Shown here: piece by piece, positions 26,281 to 35,920 of the stretch | How positions within the stretch are numbered: position 1 is the stretch's first letter | Layout: each line of letters begins with the position of its first letter | Assembly: GCF_024707525.1 (NCBI RefSeq) | Contig: NZ_CP062231.1 | Coordinates: forward strand, 5,617,501 to 5,681,500 | DNA from: Rhizobium sp. TH2 | Lineage (GTDB): Bacteria; Pseudomonadota; Alphaproteobacteria; Rhizobiales; Rhizobiaceae | Reading direction: 5' to 3' | DNA: 64,000 nt | Notes under the pieces: model-generated | Told to the model about the DNA's origin: nothing | Database searches by the model: none | What the model saw: the letters and a program-made list of their open reading frames with translations, nothing else | Made by a program: the position numbers and the translations under genes

Positions 26281-26397
26281 ATGATGATTGTGGGTGAGGA
26301 GGTTTCCTGCATGCGATTTACAGCGCTTTTCAGATGCGTAAGGCTTTTCGCGGTGCGTTCGTGCGCCACGTTCAATCGCGGCTTCAGTAATTCCTGA
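26281..26397 (+). CDS. Possible 38-residue small ORF upstream of livF
   Basis: ATG 26281 has an excellent Shine-Dalgarno (GAGGAGG at 26268-26274, 6-base spacing). The product starts MMIVGEEVSCMRFTALF and ends in FNRGFSNS. It carries a basic, partly hydrophobic middle and no recognised domain. It ends 72 bases before the TTG start of livF, a place where leader peptides occur. It may be real or chance; conservation would decide. Confidence 0.35.
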   Translation: MMIVGEEVSCMRFTALFRCVRLFAVRSCATFNRGFSNS

Positions 26398-26469
26398 CCA
26401 TCTTTTGATAAATCTAATTCATCAACAAATCAGAACGGGCACCTTCGCCCTGCAACCGGAATAGACGAT

Positions 26470-27258
26470 TTGCTTTCGCTGAAAAACATTCAGGTTCTCT
26501 ATAACCGAGCCATCGAGGCGGTCCGCGACGTGTCGCTGGACGTGCCCGCCGGTGCGATGGTCGCATTGCTGGGCTCGAATGGTGCTGGCAAATCCACCAT
26601 CCTCAAGGCGATATCGGGAATTCTCTACCGGGAAGACGGCGAGATCGTCAGCGGCAGCATCCAGTTCGATGGCGGCGCGATCTCCGGCCGTTCGCCCCAG
26701 TCGATTATCACCCAGGGCCTGATCCAGGTGCCCGAGGGCCGCGCGCTGTTTGCGACGCTGACGGTCGAGGAAAATCTCCTGATGGGCGGCATCACCCGGA
26801 CGCGCGCCGAAAGCGCCGAGGTGCTGGAGCGCGTCTACACGATGTTCCCGCGCGTGAAAGACCGGCGTACGCAGATCTCGGGCTATCTCTCCGGCGGTGA
26901 GCAGCAGATGGTGGCGATCGGCCGCGCGCTGATGGGCCGGCCGCGGCTCTTGATGCTCGACGAGCCGTCGCTCGGCCTTGCGCCACAGATCATCGATGTC
27001 ATCTTCGAAACCATTGTCGAACTCAACCGCGATACCGGGCTGACGGTGCTGCTTGTCGAGCAGAACGCGCATCTCGCTTTGCAGGTCGCCTCCTACGGCT
27101 ACATCATCGAGAACGGTCGCATCGTCATGGATGGTCCGGCCGAGAAACTGCGCTCCAACGACGACGTGCAGGAATTTTACCTCGGTTTCTCCGGCGGCGA
27201 GCGCAAGTCGATGCGCGACGTCAAGCACTACAAGCGCCGAAAGAGGTGGCTGTCATGA
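26470..27258 (+). CDS. livF: Branched-chain amino acid-type ABC transporter ATPase (LivF)
   Basis: 262 residues from a TTG start with GGA 9 bases upstream; no in-frame ATG lies near, and LSLKNIQVLYN is the usual LivF beginning. Walker A GSNGAGKST, signature LSGGEQQMVAIGRAL, Walker B LMLDEPSLGLAP. LivF is one of two ATPases of the HAAT family, whose members carry amino acids, but also amides, urea and aromatic or dicarboxylic acids. The C-terminus is about 25 residues longer than the E. coli protein. Overlaps livG by ATGA. Confidence 0.93.
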   Translation: MLSLKNIQVLYNRAIEAVRDVSLDVPAGAMVALLGSNGAGKSTILKAISGILYREDGEIVSGSIQFDGGAISGRSPQSIITQGLIQVPEGRALFATLTVEENLLMGGITRTRAESAEVLERVYTMFPRVKDRRTQISGYLSGGEQQMVAIGRALMGRPRLLMLDEPSLGLAPQIIDVIFETIVELNRDTGLTVLLVEQNAHLALQVASYGYIIENGRIVMDGPAEKLRSNDDVQEFYLGFSGGERKSMRDVKHYKRRKRWLS

Positions 27259-28031
27259 CCGCCTTTCTCTCGCTCGAAGGCGTCACCAAGCGCTTCGGCG
27301 GCCTGACCGCCATCAACGATGTCAGCCTCGATGTGCGTGAGGGTCAGATCTATAGCCTCATCGGCCCGAACGGCGCCGGCAAGACAACGCTGTTCAACCT
27401 GATCAGCGCCGTCTTTCCGCCCACCAGCGGCCGCATCCTGTTCGAAGGCAAGGAACTCACAAGGCTGCCGACGCATGCTCTGGCCCGCCTCGGCATCGCC
27501 CGGACATTCCAGAATCTCGCGGTCTTCAAGCACGAGACGGTCGTCAACAATCTGCTCGTCGGCATGCATTGCCACCTCCGCACCGATCCGCTGTCGGCCG
27601 CGTTCTTCTGGGGCCGGGCGCGGCGCGAAGAGATCAGGGCGCGCGAGCGGGTGGAAGAGATCATCGAGTTCCTCGAAATCGAGGATATCCGCGATCATCC
27701 GGTCGGCACGCTTTCCTATGGCCAGCAGAAGCGCGTCGAACTCGGCCGCGCTCTCGCCGTCCAGCCGCGCCTGCTGCTGCTCGATGAAATGGTCTCCGGC
27801 ATGAACCAGGAGGAACGAGAGGACATTGCCCGCTTCATCCTCGATCTCAAGGGCGAACTCGGCATGACCGTGTTCATGGTGGAGCACGACATGGGGATCG
27901 TCATGGATATTTCCGACCATGTCTGCGTCGTCAATCACGGCCGCAAGATCGCCGAGGGAACGCCGGCCGAAGTCGCCGCCAATCCCGCCGTCGTCGAAGC
28001 CTATCTCGGAACCAAGCGGAGCGCTGCATGA
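27255..28031 (+). CDS. livG: Branched-chain amino acid-type ABC transporter ATPase (LivG)
   Basis: 258 residues from ATG 27255, chosen for the ATGA overlap with livF and the GAGGTGG upstream; GTG 27246 is the alternative. Walker [25 protein letters not shown] signature, Walker [12 protein letters not shown]. The Walker B has Glu-Met in place of Glu-Pro, a frequent LivG variant. Partner of LivF; overlaps the acyl-CoA synthetase start by 4 bases. Confidence 0.93.
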   Translation: MTAFLSLEGVTKRFGGLTAINDVSLDVREGQIYSLIGPNGAGKTTLFNLISAVFPPTSGRILFEGKELTRLPTHALARLGIARTFQNLAVFKHETVVNNLLVGMHCHLRTDPLSAAFFWGRARREEIRARERVEEIIEFLEIEDIRDHPVGTLSYGQQKRVELGRALAVQPRLLLLDEMVSGMNQEEREDIARFILDLKGELGMTVFMVEHDMGIVMDISDHVCVVNHGRKIAEGTPAEVAANPAVVEAYLGTKRSAA

Positions 28032-29875
28032 TGCTGGACGCCGCCACCATCCAATCGATGACGATGCCGCAGATCGTCAAGCAGCGCGCACTGGCAGCCG
28101 GCGACATGCTGGCCATGCGGGTGAAAGAACGCGGCCTGTGGCGCCGGACGGATTGGCGCGGCTATTACGATAATGCGCGCTGGCTCGCCATCGGCCTCCA
28201 TGCGCTCGGCTTTCGCCCAGGAGACCGGCTGGCCGTCGCCGGTGACGACAATCCCGCCTGGCTGTTTTCCGATATCGCGGCCCAGATGAATGGCGGGGCG
28301 TGCCTGGGCATCTATCCGACCAATCCCTGGCCGGAGCTGCAATATATTCTGCGCCATTCCAAGTCTCGCATCATCGTCTGCGGCGACCAGGAACAGACCG
28401 ACAAGGTGCTCGAGGCGAAGGCGAAGGACGGCGGCCTGCCCGATCTCGAGGCCATCATCTGCGTCGATATGAAAGGCATGCGCCATTACGAAGAACCGGG
28501 ATTGATGTCTTTCGAATCGGTGGTCGAGCTCGGCCGCCAAAAGGAAGTCGAATTCGCCCCGATGGTCGATGCCGCCATCGACAATGGCAAGCCCGACGAC
28601 GTCGCCATTATCGTCTACACATCAGGCACGACGGGCATGCCGAAGGGCGCGCTGCTCACCCATCGCAACATGCTGCACTCGGCGGGCCAGGTCTGCGCAA
28701 TCCACGGACTGACGCACGAGACCTATTCCGTGCTCTGCTACCTGCCGCTCTGCCATGTCGCAGAGCGGAGCTTCTCCGCCGTCATGCAGATCGTCACCGG
28801 CTGCTGCGTCAGCTTCGCCGAATCCGTCGATACCGTCGTCGTCAACCTGCGAGAGATCGCGCCGAAGGGTTTTCTCGGCGTTCCCCGCATCTGGGAAAAG
28901 ATGCGCCAGAACGTGCTCTATCGCGTCAAGGACACGACGCCCTTCCAGCGTTGGGTGTTCGAGCGCTGCATGGCAATCGGTCGGCCTGTCGCCGAACGCC
29001 GGCTGAAGAACGGCGGCACGTTTGCGTCGCTCACCGATCGCCTGACCTTCACCCTGCTCTGGATCGCCAGCTTCCGCAGCCTCCAGCATTTCCTTGGTCT
29101 CAACCGGGTCCGCGCCAGCTTCTGCGGCGGTGCCACCGTTTCGCCCGAAGTGCTGCTGTTCTTCTGGATCATCGGCATTCCTGTCTACCAGATCTATGGC
29201 ATGACCGAGAGCGCCGGCGTGTCGCACAGCCAGCGGCCCGGTGCCACATCGCTCGGTTCGTCCGGTCAGGTCATCGACGGGGTCGAACAGAAACTCGCCG
29301 ACGACGGGGAATTGCTGCTGCGCGGTCCCAGCATCTTCAAGGGCTATCTCTTCGATGACGCCGCCACCGAACGCGCCTTCACCGACGGCTGGCTGCATAC
29401 CGGCGACATCGTCGAATTCGCGGAAAACGGCGAGACCTTCGTGCTCGACCGCAAGAAGGACATTCTCATCACATCGGGCGGCAAGAACATCACGCCGTCG
29501 CTGATCGAAAACGCGCTGAAGGACTCGCCCTATATCCGCGAGGCGATCCTGCTCGGCGAGGGGCGCAATTTCCTTGCGGCACTGCTCCAGCTCGATCTCG
29601 AAACCACGGGCAAGTGGGCGCAGCAGCAGGGAATCCAGTACACGACTTACCGTACGCTCGCCGAGAACGACAAGGTCCGCAGCCTGGTCGAGGGCGAGGT
29701 TCAGCGGGTCAACGATCGTTTCGCGCGGGTCGAGAACGTGAGGAAATTCGTCATCCTCAACAAGGAACTCGACCACGACGACGGCGAACTGACCGCGACT
29801 ATGAAGGTACGCCGCAAGATCATCGAACAGAAATTCCGCGAAGAGATCGCCACGATTTACGGGAGTGCGGCCTGA
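28028..29875 (+). CDS. Long-chain acyl-CoA synthetase (AMP-forming), embedded in Liv operon
   Basis: 615 residues, the length of long-chain/very-long-chain ligases. AMP-binding YTSGTTGMPKGAL, YGMTESAGV, and TGDIVEFAENG, then DRKKDILITSGGKNITPS typical of FadD15/ACSBG-like proteins. It sits between the ATPase and permease genes of an importer with overlapping ends, so import and CoA activation are co-expressed. This points to an acidic (fatty, isoprenoid or aromatic) cargo rather than an amino acid. Confidence 0.9.
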   Translation: MMLDAATIQSMTMPQIVKQRALAAGDMLAMRVKERGLWRRTDWRGYYDNARWLAIGLHALGFRPGDRLAVAGDDNPAWLFSDIAAQMNGGACLGIYPTNPWPELQYILRHSKSRIIVCGDQEQTDKVLEAKAKDGGLPDLEAIICVDMKGMRHYEEPGLMSFESVVELGRQKEVEFAPMVDAAIDNGKPDDVAIIVYTSGTTGMPKGALLTHRNMLHSAGQVCAIHGLTHETYSVLCYLPLCHVAERSFSAVMQIVTGCCVSFAESVDTVVVNLREIAPKGFLGVPRIWEKMRQNVLYRVKDTTPFQRWVFERCMAIGRPVAERRLKNGGTFASLTDRLTFTLLWIASFRSLQHFLGLNRVRASFCGGATVSPEVLLFFWIIGIPVYQIYGMTESAGVSHSQRPGATSLGSSGQVIDGVEQKLADDGELLLRGPSIFKGYLFDDAATERAFTDGWLHTGDIVEFAENGETFVLDRKKDILITSGGKNITPSLIENALKDSPYIREAILLGEGRNFLAALLQLDLETTGKWAQQQGIQYTTYRTLAENDKVRSLVEGEVQRVNDRFARVENVRKFVILNKELDHDDGELTATMKVRRKIIEQKFREEIATIYGSAA

Positions 29876-30747
29876 TGGATTTCCTGCTCCTGCTGATCTC
29901 CACCGGACTGGTGACCGGTGCGGCCTACGGCCTCGTCGCGATGGGTTTCGCCATCATCTACAAATCCACCGGCGTAGTGAATTTCGCCCAGGGCGAGATC
30001 GTCATGCTGGTCGCCTATATCGGCTTCAGCGTCGCCAATACCTTCCACCTGTCGTTCTTTCCCCTGCTGATCGTCATGATCCCGATCTCGATGCTGCTGG
30101 GGCTGGCGCTTGAGCGCATCTTCATCCGGCCGATGCTGGGCGAGCCGATCTTCGCCATCGTCATGGTGACCGTCGGCCTCGCCGTCATATTGCGCGGCGT
30201 CACGATCATGATCTGGGGTTCGGAGCCGTATAATTTCGACGCCGGCATCTCCACCACGGTCGTCAAGGTCGGCGGCATACCCTTCTATCCGGCCCAGCTC
30301 TACCTGATCGCGGCGCTCGCCGTGGTGACGCTGCTGGCGTGGCTGTTCCTGCGCTTCACCCGCATGGGCATCTCGATGCGGGCCGTGGCCGCCAACGAGA
30401 CGGCGGCGCTGCTGGTCGGCGTCAGTGTCAGCCGCATCCATGCCATGGCCTGGATGCTGTCATCGGCGATTGCCGCGGTGGCCGGCCTGCTGATCGCGGC
30501 GAATTTCAAGCTGGCGCCCGATCTCTGGTTCCAGGGGCTGAAATCCTTTCCCGCCGTCATCCTCGGCGGCCTGGATTCGGTCGTCGGCGCGGCCTTGGGC
30601 GGCATCATCATCGGCCTGATCGAGAATCTTTCCCAGGGCTATATCGGCCAGGGCATGCGCGAGATCTCCGGCTTCATCGTCATCATCGTCGTCCTGATGG
30701 TCCGTCCCTACGGCCTGTTCGGCAATCGCGAAATCGAGCGGATCTGA
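29875..30747 (+). CDS. livH: Branched-chain amino acid-type ABC permease (LivH)
   Basis: 290 residues; ATG 29875 shares one base with the ligase TGA. About eight membrane segments; the family signature GLVAMGFAIIYKSTGVVNFAQGE is cut here to its key parts: Gly-rich start, then VNFAQGE near residue 42. EAA-like GVSVSRIHAMAWMLSS and GGLDSVVGAALGG lie in the second half. Forms the channel with LivM. Confidence 0.93.
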   Translation: MDFLLLLISTGLVTGAAYGLVAMGFAIIYKSTGVVNFAQGEIVMLVAYIGFSVANTFHLSFFPLLIVMIPISMLLGLALERIFIRPMLGEPIFAIVMVTVGLAVILRGVTIMIWGSEPYNFDAGISTTVVKVGGIPFYPAQLYLIAALAVVTLLAWLFLRFTRMGISMRAVAANETAALLVGVSVSRIHAMAWMLSSAIAAVAGLLIAANFKLAPDLWFQGLKSFPAVILGGLDSVVGAALGGIIIGLIENLSQGYIGQGMREISGFIVIIVVLMVRPYGLFGNREIERI

Positions 30748-30748
30748 C

Positions 30749-31795
30749 ATGCGCACCGGACATTTCAACGAAACGCACAGCCAACTCGTCGCGCTCAGCA
30801 CCAGCAGAACCGTCTGGGGCTGGACGATCGCCGCGATCACGGTGGTCGCGGCAGCACCCTTGCTCGTCGGCAATTATTCGCTAACCATCCTGGTGTCGGT
30901 AATGATCGCTATCGTCGGCGCCGTGGGGCTCAACATGCTTACCGGCACAACGGGCCTGGTCTCGCTCGGCCAGGCGGGTTTCCTCGCGGTCGGCGCTTAT
31001 ACCAATGCCATCCTGCTCAGCGATTATGGCTGGTCCGTGTGGTTCTCGCTGCCAATGTCCGGCGTGGTCGCGGCCGCAATCAGCGTGCTCGTCGGCGTGC
31101 CGTCGCTGCGGCTGAAGGGCCTCTATCTCGCCATCACCACGCTCGCCTTCTCCTTCATCATCAACCACATCATTCTCTACGCCGAAGACCTGACCCACGG
31201 GCCGAATGGCGTCTTCGTCAAGGGCGCGACGATGTTCGGCTTCAACGTCCAGAAAGGCGCACCGCTCTTCTATATGACGCTTGCCGTGACGATCCTGATC
31301 GTCTTCGGTGTGCTCAATCTTTCGCGCACGCGCATCGGTCGCGCCTGGATGGCGATCCGCGACCACGATATCGCGGCGCGCGTGATGGGCGTCGATCTGG
31401 TGCGCTACAAGCTGCTGGCCTTCGCCATATCGTCCTTCATCGTCGGCATCGCGGGCGGCCTGATGTCGCTACAGCTCCGTTTCGTCAATATCGATGTCTT
31501 CGCGCTGATCCTCTCCATCGAGGCGCTCGCGATCATCATTCTCGGCGGGCTGGGCTCGATCGCCGGTGCGATCCTTGGCGCCATTTTCCTGACGCTGCTG
31601 CCCGAGGGGCTGCGGCTGTTTTTCTCGCTGTTCGCGAATTCCGAATCCACCTTCTACACCAACTATGTCTTCGAGATCCGGGGCATCGCCTACGGCGTCG
31701 TCATCGTGCTGTTCCTCCGCTTCAAGCCGGATGGACTGATCGGCGCATGGCGGGACGCGCGCAAATACTGGAGCAACTGGCCATTGGCGTACTGA
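30749..31795 (+). CDS. livM: Branched-chain amino acid-type ABC permease (LivM)
   Basis: 348 residues; hydrophilic N-terminal ~25 residues then about nine membrane segments. NMLTGTTGLVSLGQAGF and GLYLAITTLAF are LivM hallmarks; IILGGLGSIAGAILGA lies near the C-terminus. Starts one base after livH. Followed after 35 bases by the binding protein. Confidence 0.92.
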   Translation: MRTGHFNETHSQLVALSTSRTVWGWTIAAITVVAAAPLLVGNYSLTILVSVMIAIVGAVGLNMLTGTTGLVSLGQAGFLAVGAYTNAILLSDYGWSVWFSLPMSGVVAAAISVLVGVPSLRLKGLYLAITTLAFSFIINHIILYAEDLTHGPNGVFVKGATMFGFNVQKGAPLFYMTLAVTILIVFGVLNLSRTRIGRAWMAIRDHDIAARVMGVDLVRYKLLAFAISSFIVGIAGGLMSLQLRFVNIDVFALILSIEALAIIILGGLGSIAGAILGAIFLTLLPEGLRLFFSLFANSESTFYTNYVFEIRGIAYGVVIVLFLRFKPDGLIGAWRDARKYWSNWPLAY

Positions 31796-31830
31796 ATAAT
31801 CAGGCGTCGGCCACTTTGGGAGGAAGTGCA

Positions 31831-32997
31831 ATGAAGAGATTGGCAATGACGCTGGCCGCGTTTCTGGCCTCGACCGCCGCTTACGCCGCCGACCCCGGCG
31901 TGACGGATACCGAAATCAGGATCGGTGACGTCAACATCATGACGGGCCCCGCCGCCTTCGTCGGCAAGGGCTTCTCGCTCGGTTCAAAGATCGCGGCGGG
32001 ATTGATCAATTCCAAGGGCGGCGTCAACGGCCGCAAGATCACCGTCATCACCGAGGACGACGGATATATCCCGGCCCGTTCCTTCCAGGCGCTGACCAAG
32101 CTGATCGAGGTCGACGAAATCTTCGCGCTCAACGGCACGTCGGGCACCGCCAATGTCATGGCGATGATGCCGCTGATCGAGGAGAACAATATTCCGACCG
32201 TCGTCAGCCAGGCGCCCGCTGCGATCGTCTATAATCCTGTTCGGCCCTCGGTCTTCACCTTCGGCGCGAGCTATTCGGACGCTTTCTACGCCCAGCTCAA
32301 ATATATCCACGAGAAGAACCCGAGCAAAGACGCCGTGTTCGGCATCATCCGCCAGGACGACGACTTCGGCAAGGAAGTCGAAGCCGGCTATGACCGTGCC
32401 GTCAAGGAATTCGGGGTGAAGGACGGCATCCGCCTGCGCTTCAAGAAGGGCACGACCAACTTCTCGGCCGAAGCCGCGCAAATGAAGGAAGCGGGCGTCA
32501 CCGTGCTCGCCAATGGCGGCATCTTCGCGGGCGCCGGCAACATTCTCGGTGAAGCACGCAAGCTCGACCTCCAGCTTCAGCCGGCGGAAGTCTGGAGCGA
32601 AGGCATTCCGGCTTCTGCCAAGCTGCTGGCGCCGGCCGGCTATGACTTCATGGTGGCCGACTATGTCTCGCTGACCGGCCCGGCCAACGACAAGTTCATG
32701 GAGATGGCCAAGCAGTTCGTAACCGCCGATGAGCTCAAGGATGTCAGCCGCTACACCTACGCATCCTTCATTGGCCTCACGTCGCTTGCCGCCGCGATGG
32801 AGAAATGCGGTCAGGATCTCACCCGCGAATGCACGATCGACAATCTCCGCAAGCTCAAGGATTTCGACACGCTCGGTCTTAGCGCCCCCGTGAGCTTCGA
32901 CAATCCCGAGCAGCATTCGGGCACTGCCGTCGGCGTGTACCAGTACAATATCAAGGACGGCAAGTTCGAGGAACGCGCCGGCTTCCAGCAATATTGA
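31831..32997 (+). CDS. Periplasmic binding protein, LivK/HAAT-type
   Basis: 388 residues from ATG 31831, preceded by TTTGGGAGGA. Signal peptide MKRLAMTLAAFLASTAAYA, cleavage before ADPGV. Type I periplasmic-binding (Peripla_BP_6) fold: DTEIRIGDVNIMTGP, INSKGGVNGRKI, then NGTSGTANVMAMMP. The large, partly hydrophobic ligand region (MVADYVSLTGPANDKF) fits cargoes other than amino acids. Two Cys pairs near the C-terminus (MEKCGQ, RECTID) could form a disulfide. Confidence 0.92.
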   Translation: MKRLAMTLAAFLASTAAYAADPGVTDTEIRIGDVNIMTGPAAFVGKGFSLGSKIAAGLINSKGGVNGRKITVITEDDGYIPARSFQALTKLIEVDEIFALNGTSGTANVMAMMPLIEENNIPTVVSQAPAAIVYNPVRPSVFTFGASYSDAFYAQLKYIHEKNPSKDAVFGIIRQDDDFGKEVEAGYDRAVKEFGVKDGIRLRFKKGTTNFSAEAAQMKEAGVTVLANGGIFAGAGNILGEARKLDLQLQPAEVWSEGIPASAKLLAPAGYDFMVADYVSLTGPANDKFMEMAKQFVTADELKDVSRYTYASFIGLTSLAAAMEKCGQDLTRECTIDNLRKLKDFDTLGLSAPVSFDNPEQHSGTAVGVYQYNIKDGKFEERAGFQQY

Positions 32998-33044
32998 GCG
33001 TTGAAGCTCCCGGCTCCGGCCGGGCGCCTCCCAAAGGAGAATAC

Positions 33045-33986
33045 ATGCCGATACCCAGCCAGTTCTCGGGCACGTTGAAAGTGCCGGTCGTTGCCGCGCC
33101 GATGTTCCTTATTTCGGGGCCGGACCTGGTGGTCGGCGCCTGCCTCTCCGGCGTCGTCGGCACCTTCCCGGCGCTCAACCAGCGCACGACAGCCGGCTAC
33201 GTGAACTGGCTCGACGAGATCTCTGGACGGCTCGCAGCGACAGGCTCAAAGACAGGCTATGGCGTCAACCTCGTCGTTCACCGTAGCAATCAGCGGCTCG
33301 ATGCCGATTTGGCGGTGACCATCGAGAGACAAGTGCCGCTGGTCATCACCTCGCTCGGCTTAAACCGTGATCTCATTCAGGCGGTGCATGGTTACGGCGG
33401 CCTGGTGTTCCACGACGTGACCAGCATGAAATTCGCCGAGAAGGCTGGCGAGGCCGGCGTCGATGGCCTGATCCTCGTCGCTCATGGCGCAGGTGGTCAT
33501 GCCGGCCAGCTCAGCCCTTTCGCCGGCCTGCACGAAATCCGCAAGATTTTTGCCGGCACATTGCTGCTCGGCGGCGCCATGTCCAACGGCGCGCAGATCG
33601 CCGCCGCACGGATGATGGGCGCCGACATGGCCTATATCGGCACCCGTTTCATGGCAACCGAGGAGAGCCTCGCGGTGCGGAACCTGAAACAGATGCTGGT
33701 CGATGCCAACGCGTCCGACATCGTCTATACCCCAGCCATCAGCGGAATCCCTGGAAATTTCCTGCGTCAGAGCATCATTGCCGCCGGCCGCAATCCCGAC
33801 GACCTGACACCCGCCGCGACCTACAATTTCGGCACGACCGAGCCCAAGGCATGGCGCGATTTCTGGGCGGCGGGACAAGGCGTCGGCGCCGTCGATGCGG
33901 TGCTTCCGGTGCGGGAGCTGTGCGCGCGGTTGGCCCGCGAGTATGAGAACAGCCTCGCCAGCACGGGGCAGTTCAGCCTCGCCTAA
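33045..33986 (+). CDS. Nitronate monooxygenase / 2-nitropropane dioxygenase family protein
   Basis: 313 residues from ATG 33045 (AAAGGAGA upstream). TIM-barrel FMN enzyme: PVVAAPMFLISGP at the start, HDVTSMKFAEKAGEAGVDGL, AHGAGGHAGQL, and GGAMSNGAQIAAARMMGADMAYIGTRF as the phosphate-binding end; only parts are quoted. Members oxidise alkyl nitronates, but many annotated ones are enoyl reductases or of unknown use. Last gene of the Liv operon; stops 5 bases from the convergent prpE. Confidence 0.88.
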   Translation: MPIPSQFSGTLKVPVVAAPMFLISGPDLVVGACLSGVVGTFPALNQRTTAGYVNWLDEISGRLAATGSKTGYGVNLVVHRSNQRLDADLAVTIERQVPLVITSLGLNRDLIQAVHGYGGLVFHDVTSMKFAEKAGEAGVDGLILVAHGAGGHAGQLSPFAGLHEIRKIFAGTLLLGGAMSNGAQIAAARMMGADMAYIGTRFMATEESLAVRNLKQMLVDANASDIVYTPAISGIPGNFLRQSIIAAGRNPDDLTPAATYNFGTTEPKAWRDFWAAGQGVGAVDAVLPVRELCARLAREYENSLASTGQFSLA

Positions 33987-33991
33987 TCAGC

Positions 33992-35893
33992 TCAGCCAAG
34001 ATGCGCCCGGAGTGCCGCCGAAATCTCGTCGAGCACGCTGGCATCCTCGATCGTCGCCGGCATTTTCCATTCCTCGCGGTCTGCGATCTTCTGCATCGTG
34101 CCGCGCAGGATCTTCCCCGACCGGGTCTTCGGCAGTCGCTTGACGCAGATCGCCAGCTTGAACGCGGCCACCGGCCCGATCTTTTCGCGCACCAGCCTCA
34201 CGACCTCGCGGCTGACATCGGTGGTATCGCGCGCGACACCCGCCTTCAACACCACCAGCCCCACCGGAACCTGGCCCTTGAGGTCGTCATGTACGCCGAT
34301 GACCGCGCATTCCGCGACATCGGCATGGCTCGCGAGCACGTCTTCCATCTGCCCGGTGGAGAGACGATGGCCGGCGCAGTTGATGATGTCATCGGTCCGC
34401 GCCATGATGAAGATATAACCGTCTTCATCGATATACCCGCCATCAGCGGTCTTGTAATAGCCCGGAAACTCTTCGAGGCACGCCTTGCGGAACCGGTCGT
34501 CGGCGTTCCAGAAGGTTGCCAGGCACCCCGGAGGCAGCGGCAGCTTGACCACGATATTGCCGAGCTGGCCGCGTTCGACGGGATGGCCGGCGTCGTCGAG
34601 AATCTCCACGGTGTAGCCCGGCATGGGAACCGACGAAGATCCATGCTTAACAGGCAGAAGGCCGAGGCCGAGCGGGTCGGCCGCGACCGGCCAGCCGGTC
34701 TCGGTCTGCCACCAGTGATCGATCACCGGCTTGCCGAGCAGGGTTTCGGCCCATTTGAGGCTTTCGGTATCGGCGCGCTCGCCGGCGAGAAACAGTGCCC
34801 GTAGCGCGGAGAGATCGTAATTGCCGGCAAGCTTTCCCTCGGGATCCTCGCGCCGCATCGCCCGGATCGCCGTGGGCGCGGTGAACATCGCCTTCACGCC
34901 ATGTTCGCTGATCACCCGCCAGAACGCGCCTGCATCGGGCGTGCCGACCGGCTTGCCTTCATAGAGGATCGTCGTGTTGCCGTTGAGAAGCGGGCCATAG
35001 ACGATGTAGGAATGCCCGACCACCCAGCCGATATCGGACGCAGCCCAATAGACCTCGCCCGGCGCCACGCCGAAGATATTCGGCATCGACCAGGCGAGCG
35101 CGACCATGTGGCCGCCATTGTCGCGCACCACGCCTTTCGGCTGGCCGGTCGTGCCCGACGTGTAGAGGATGTAGAGAGGGTCGGTGGCCTTCACTGGAAC
35201 ACAAGGCACTTGAGCGCCGCTGGCCTTCTGCTCCGCCACAGCGCTGGCGAAATCCACGTCGCGGCCATCGACAAGGTCTGCCGGCCGGATTGGCCGCTGC
35301 AGCATCAAAACCTTCGAGGGTTTGGCCTGAGCCAGATCGATCGCCGCATCCACCAGCGGCTTGTAATCAACGATCCGCCCAGGCTCGATGCCACAGCTCG
35401 CAGTGACCATCAGCTTGGCAGTGGAATCGTCGATGCGGGTCGCGAGTTCCGCCGCCGCGAAACCGCCGAACACCACGGAATGAATGGCCCCGATGCGGGC
35501 GCAGGCAAGCATGGTGAACACAGCCTCCGGCACCATCGGCATATAGATGATCACCCGGTCGCCCTTCTCGACGCCAAGCGACTGCATGACGGCGGCAATC
35601 GCCTCGACTTCCTTGAGCGCCTGCGCATAGCTGTAGGACCGCTTCGTCCCGGTCATGGCGCTATCGTAGATCAGGGCCGCCTGGTCGCCCCGGCCGGCGG
35701 CGACGTGGCGATCGAGGCAGTTGTGGCAGGTATTGGTCACGGCATCCGGAAACCAGCGGCCGTAGACGCCCGCCGTCGCATCGAAAATCTGCTTCGGCCT
35801 CTCGAACCAGTCGATCGCCTCGGCCGCCTTGCGCCAGAAGCCCTCGGGATCGGCCTGCCAGTCTACATAGGTCTCGAAATAGCGGCTCATCAT
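33992..35893 (-). CDS. prpE: Propionyl-CoA synthetase (PrpE)
   Basis: 633 residues, ACS family. The N-terminus SRYFETYVDWQADPEGFW, LYTSGTTGQPKGV, WWQTETGWP, the Lys-containing TRSGKILRG and the C-terminus KMPATIEDASVL are characteristic of PrpE rather than AcsA. It activates propionate (or acetate) with ATP and CoA. It ends the Atu-like operon, where a short-chain acid released by side-chain degradation would be recaptured. ATG 35893 or the next codon 35890 may start it. Confidence 0.9.
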   Translation of the reverse strand: MMSRYFETYVDWQADPEGFWRKAAEAIDWFERPKQIFDATAGVYGRWFPDAVTNTCHNCLDRHVAAGRGDQAALIYDSAMTGTKRSYSYAQALKEVEAIAAVMQSLGVEKGDRVIIYMPMVPEAVFTMLACARIGAIHSVVFGGFAAAELATRIDDSTAKLMVTASCGIEPGRIVDYKPLVDAAIDLAQAKPSKVLMLQRPIRPADLVDGRDVDFASAVAEQKASGAQVPCVPVKATDPLYILYTSGTTGQPKGVVRDNGGHMVALAWSMPNIFGVAPGEVYWAASDIGWVVGHSYIVYGPLLNGNTTILYEGKPVGTPDAGAFWRVISEHGVKAMFTAPTAIRAMRREDPEGKLAGNYDLSALRALFLAGERADTESLKWAETLLGKPVIDHWWQTETGWPVAADPLGLGLLPVKHGSSSVPMPGYTVEILDDAGHPVERGQLGNIVVKLPLPPGCLATFWNADDRFRKACLEEFPGYYKTADGGYIDEDGYIFIMARTDDIINCAGHRLSTGQMEDVLASHADVAECAVIGVHDDLKGQVPVGLVVLKAGVARDTTDVSREVVRLVREKIGPVAAFKLAICVKRLPKTRSGKILRGTMQKIADREEWKMPATIEDASVLDEISAALRAHLG

Positions 35894-35920
35894 CTTGTCC
35901 CTCCCAGGCGAAGCTGAAAA

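Noticed and set aside
33987..33991. A terminator between convergent genes
   Set aside because: Only 5 bases separate the two stops and no stem-loop is visible; the same holds at 49047-49053 and 62939-62942.
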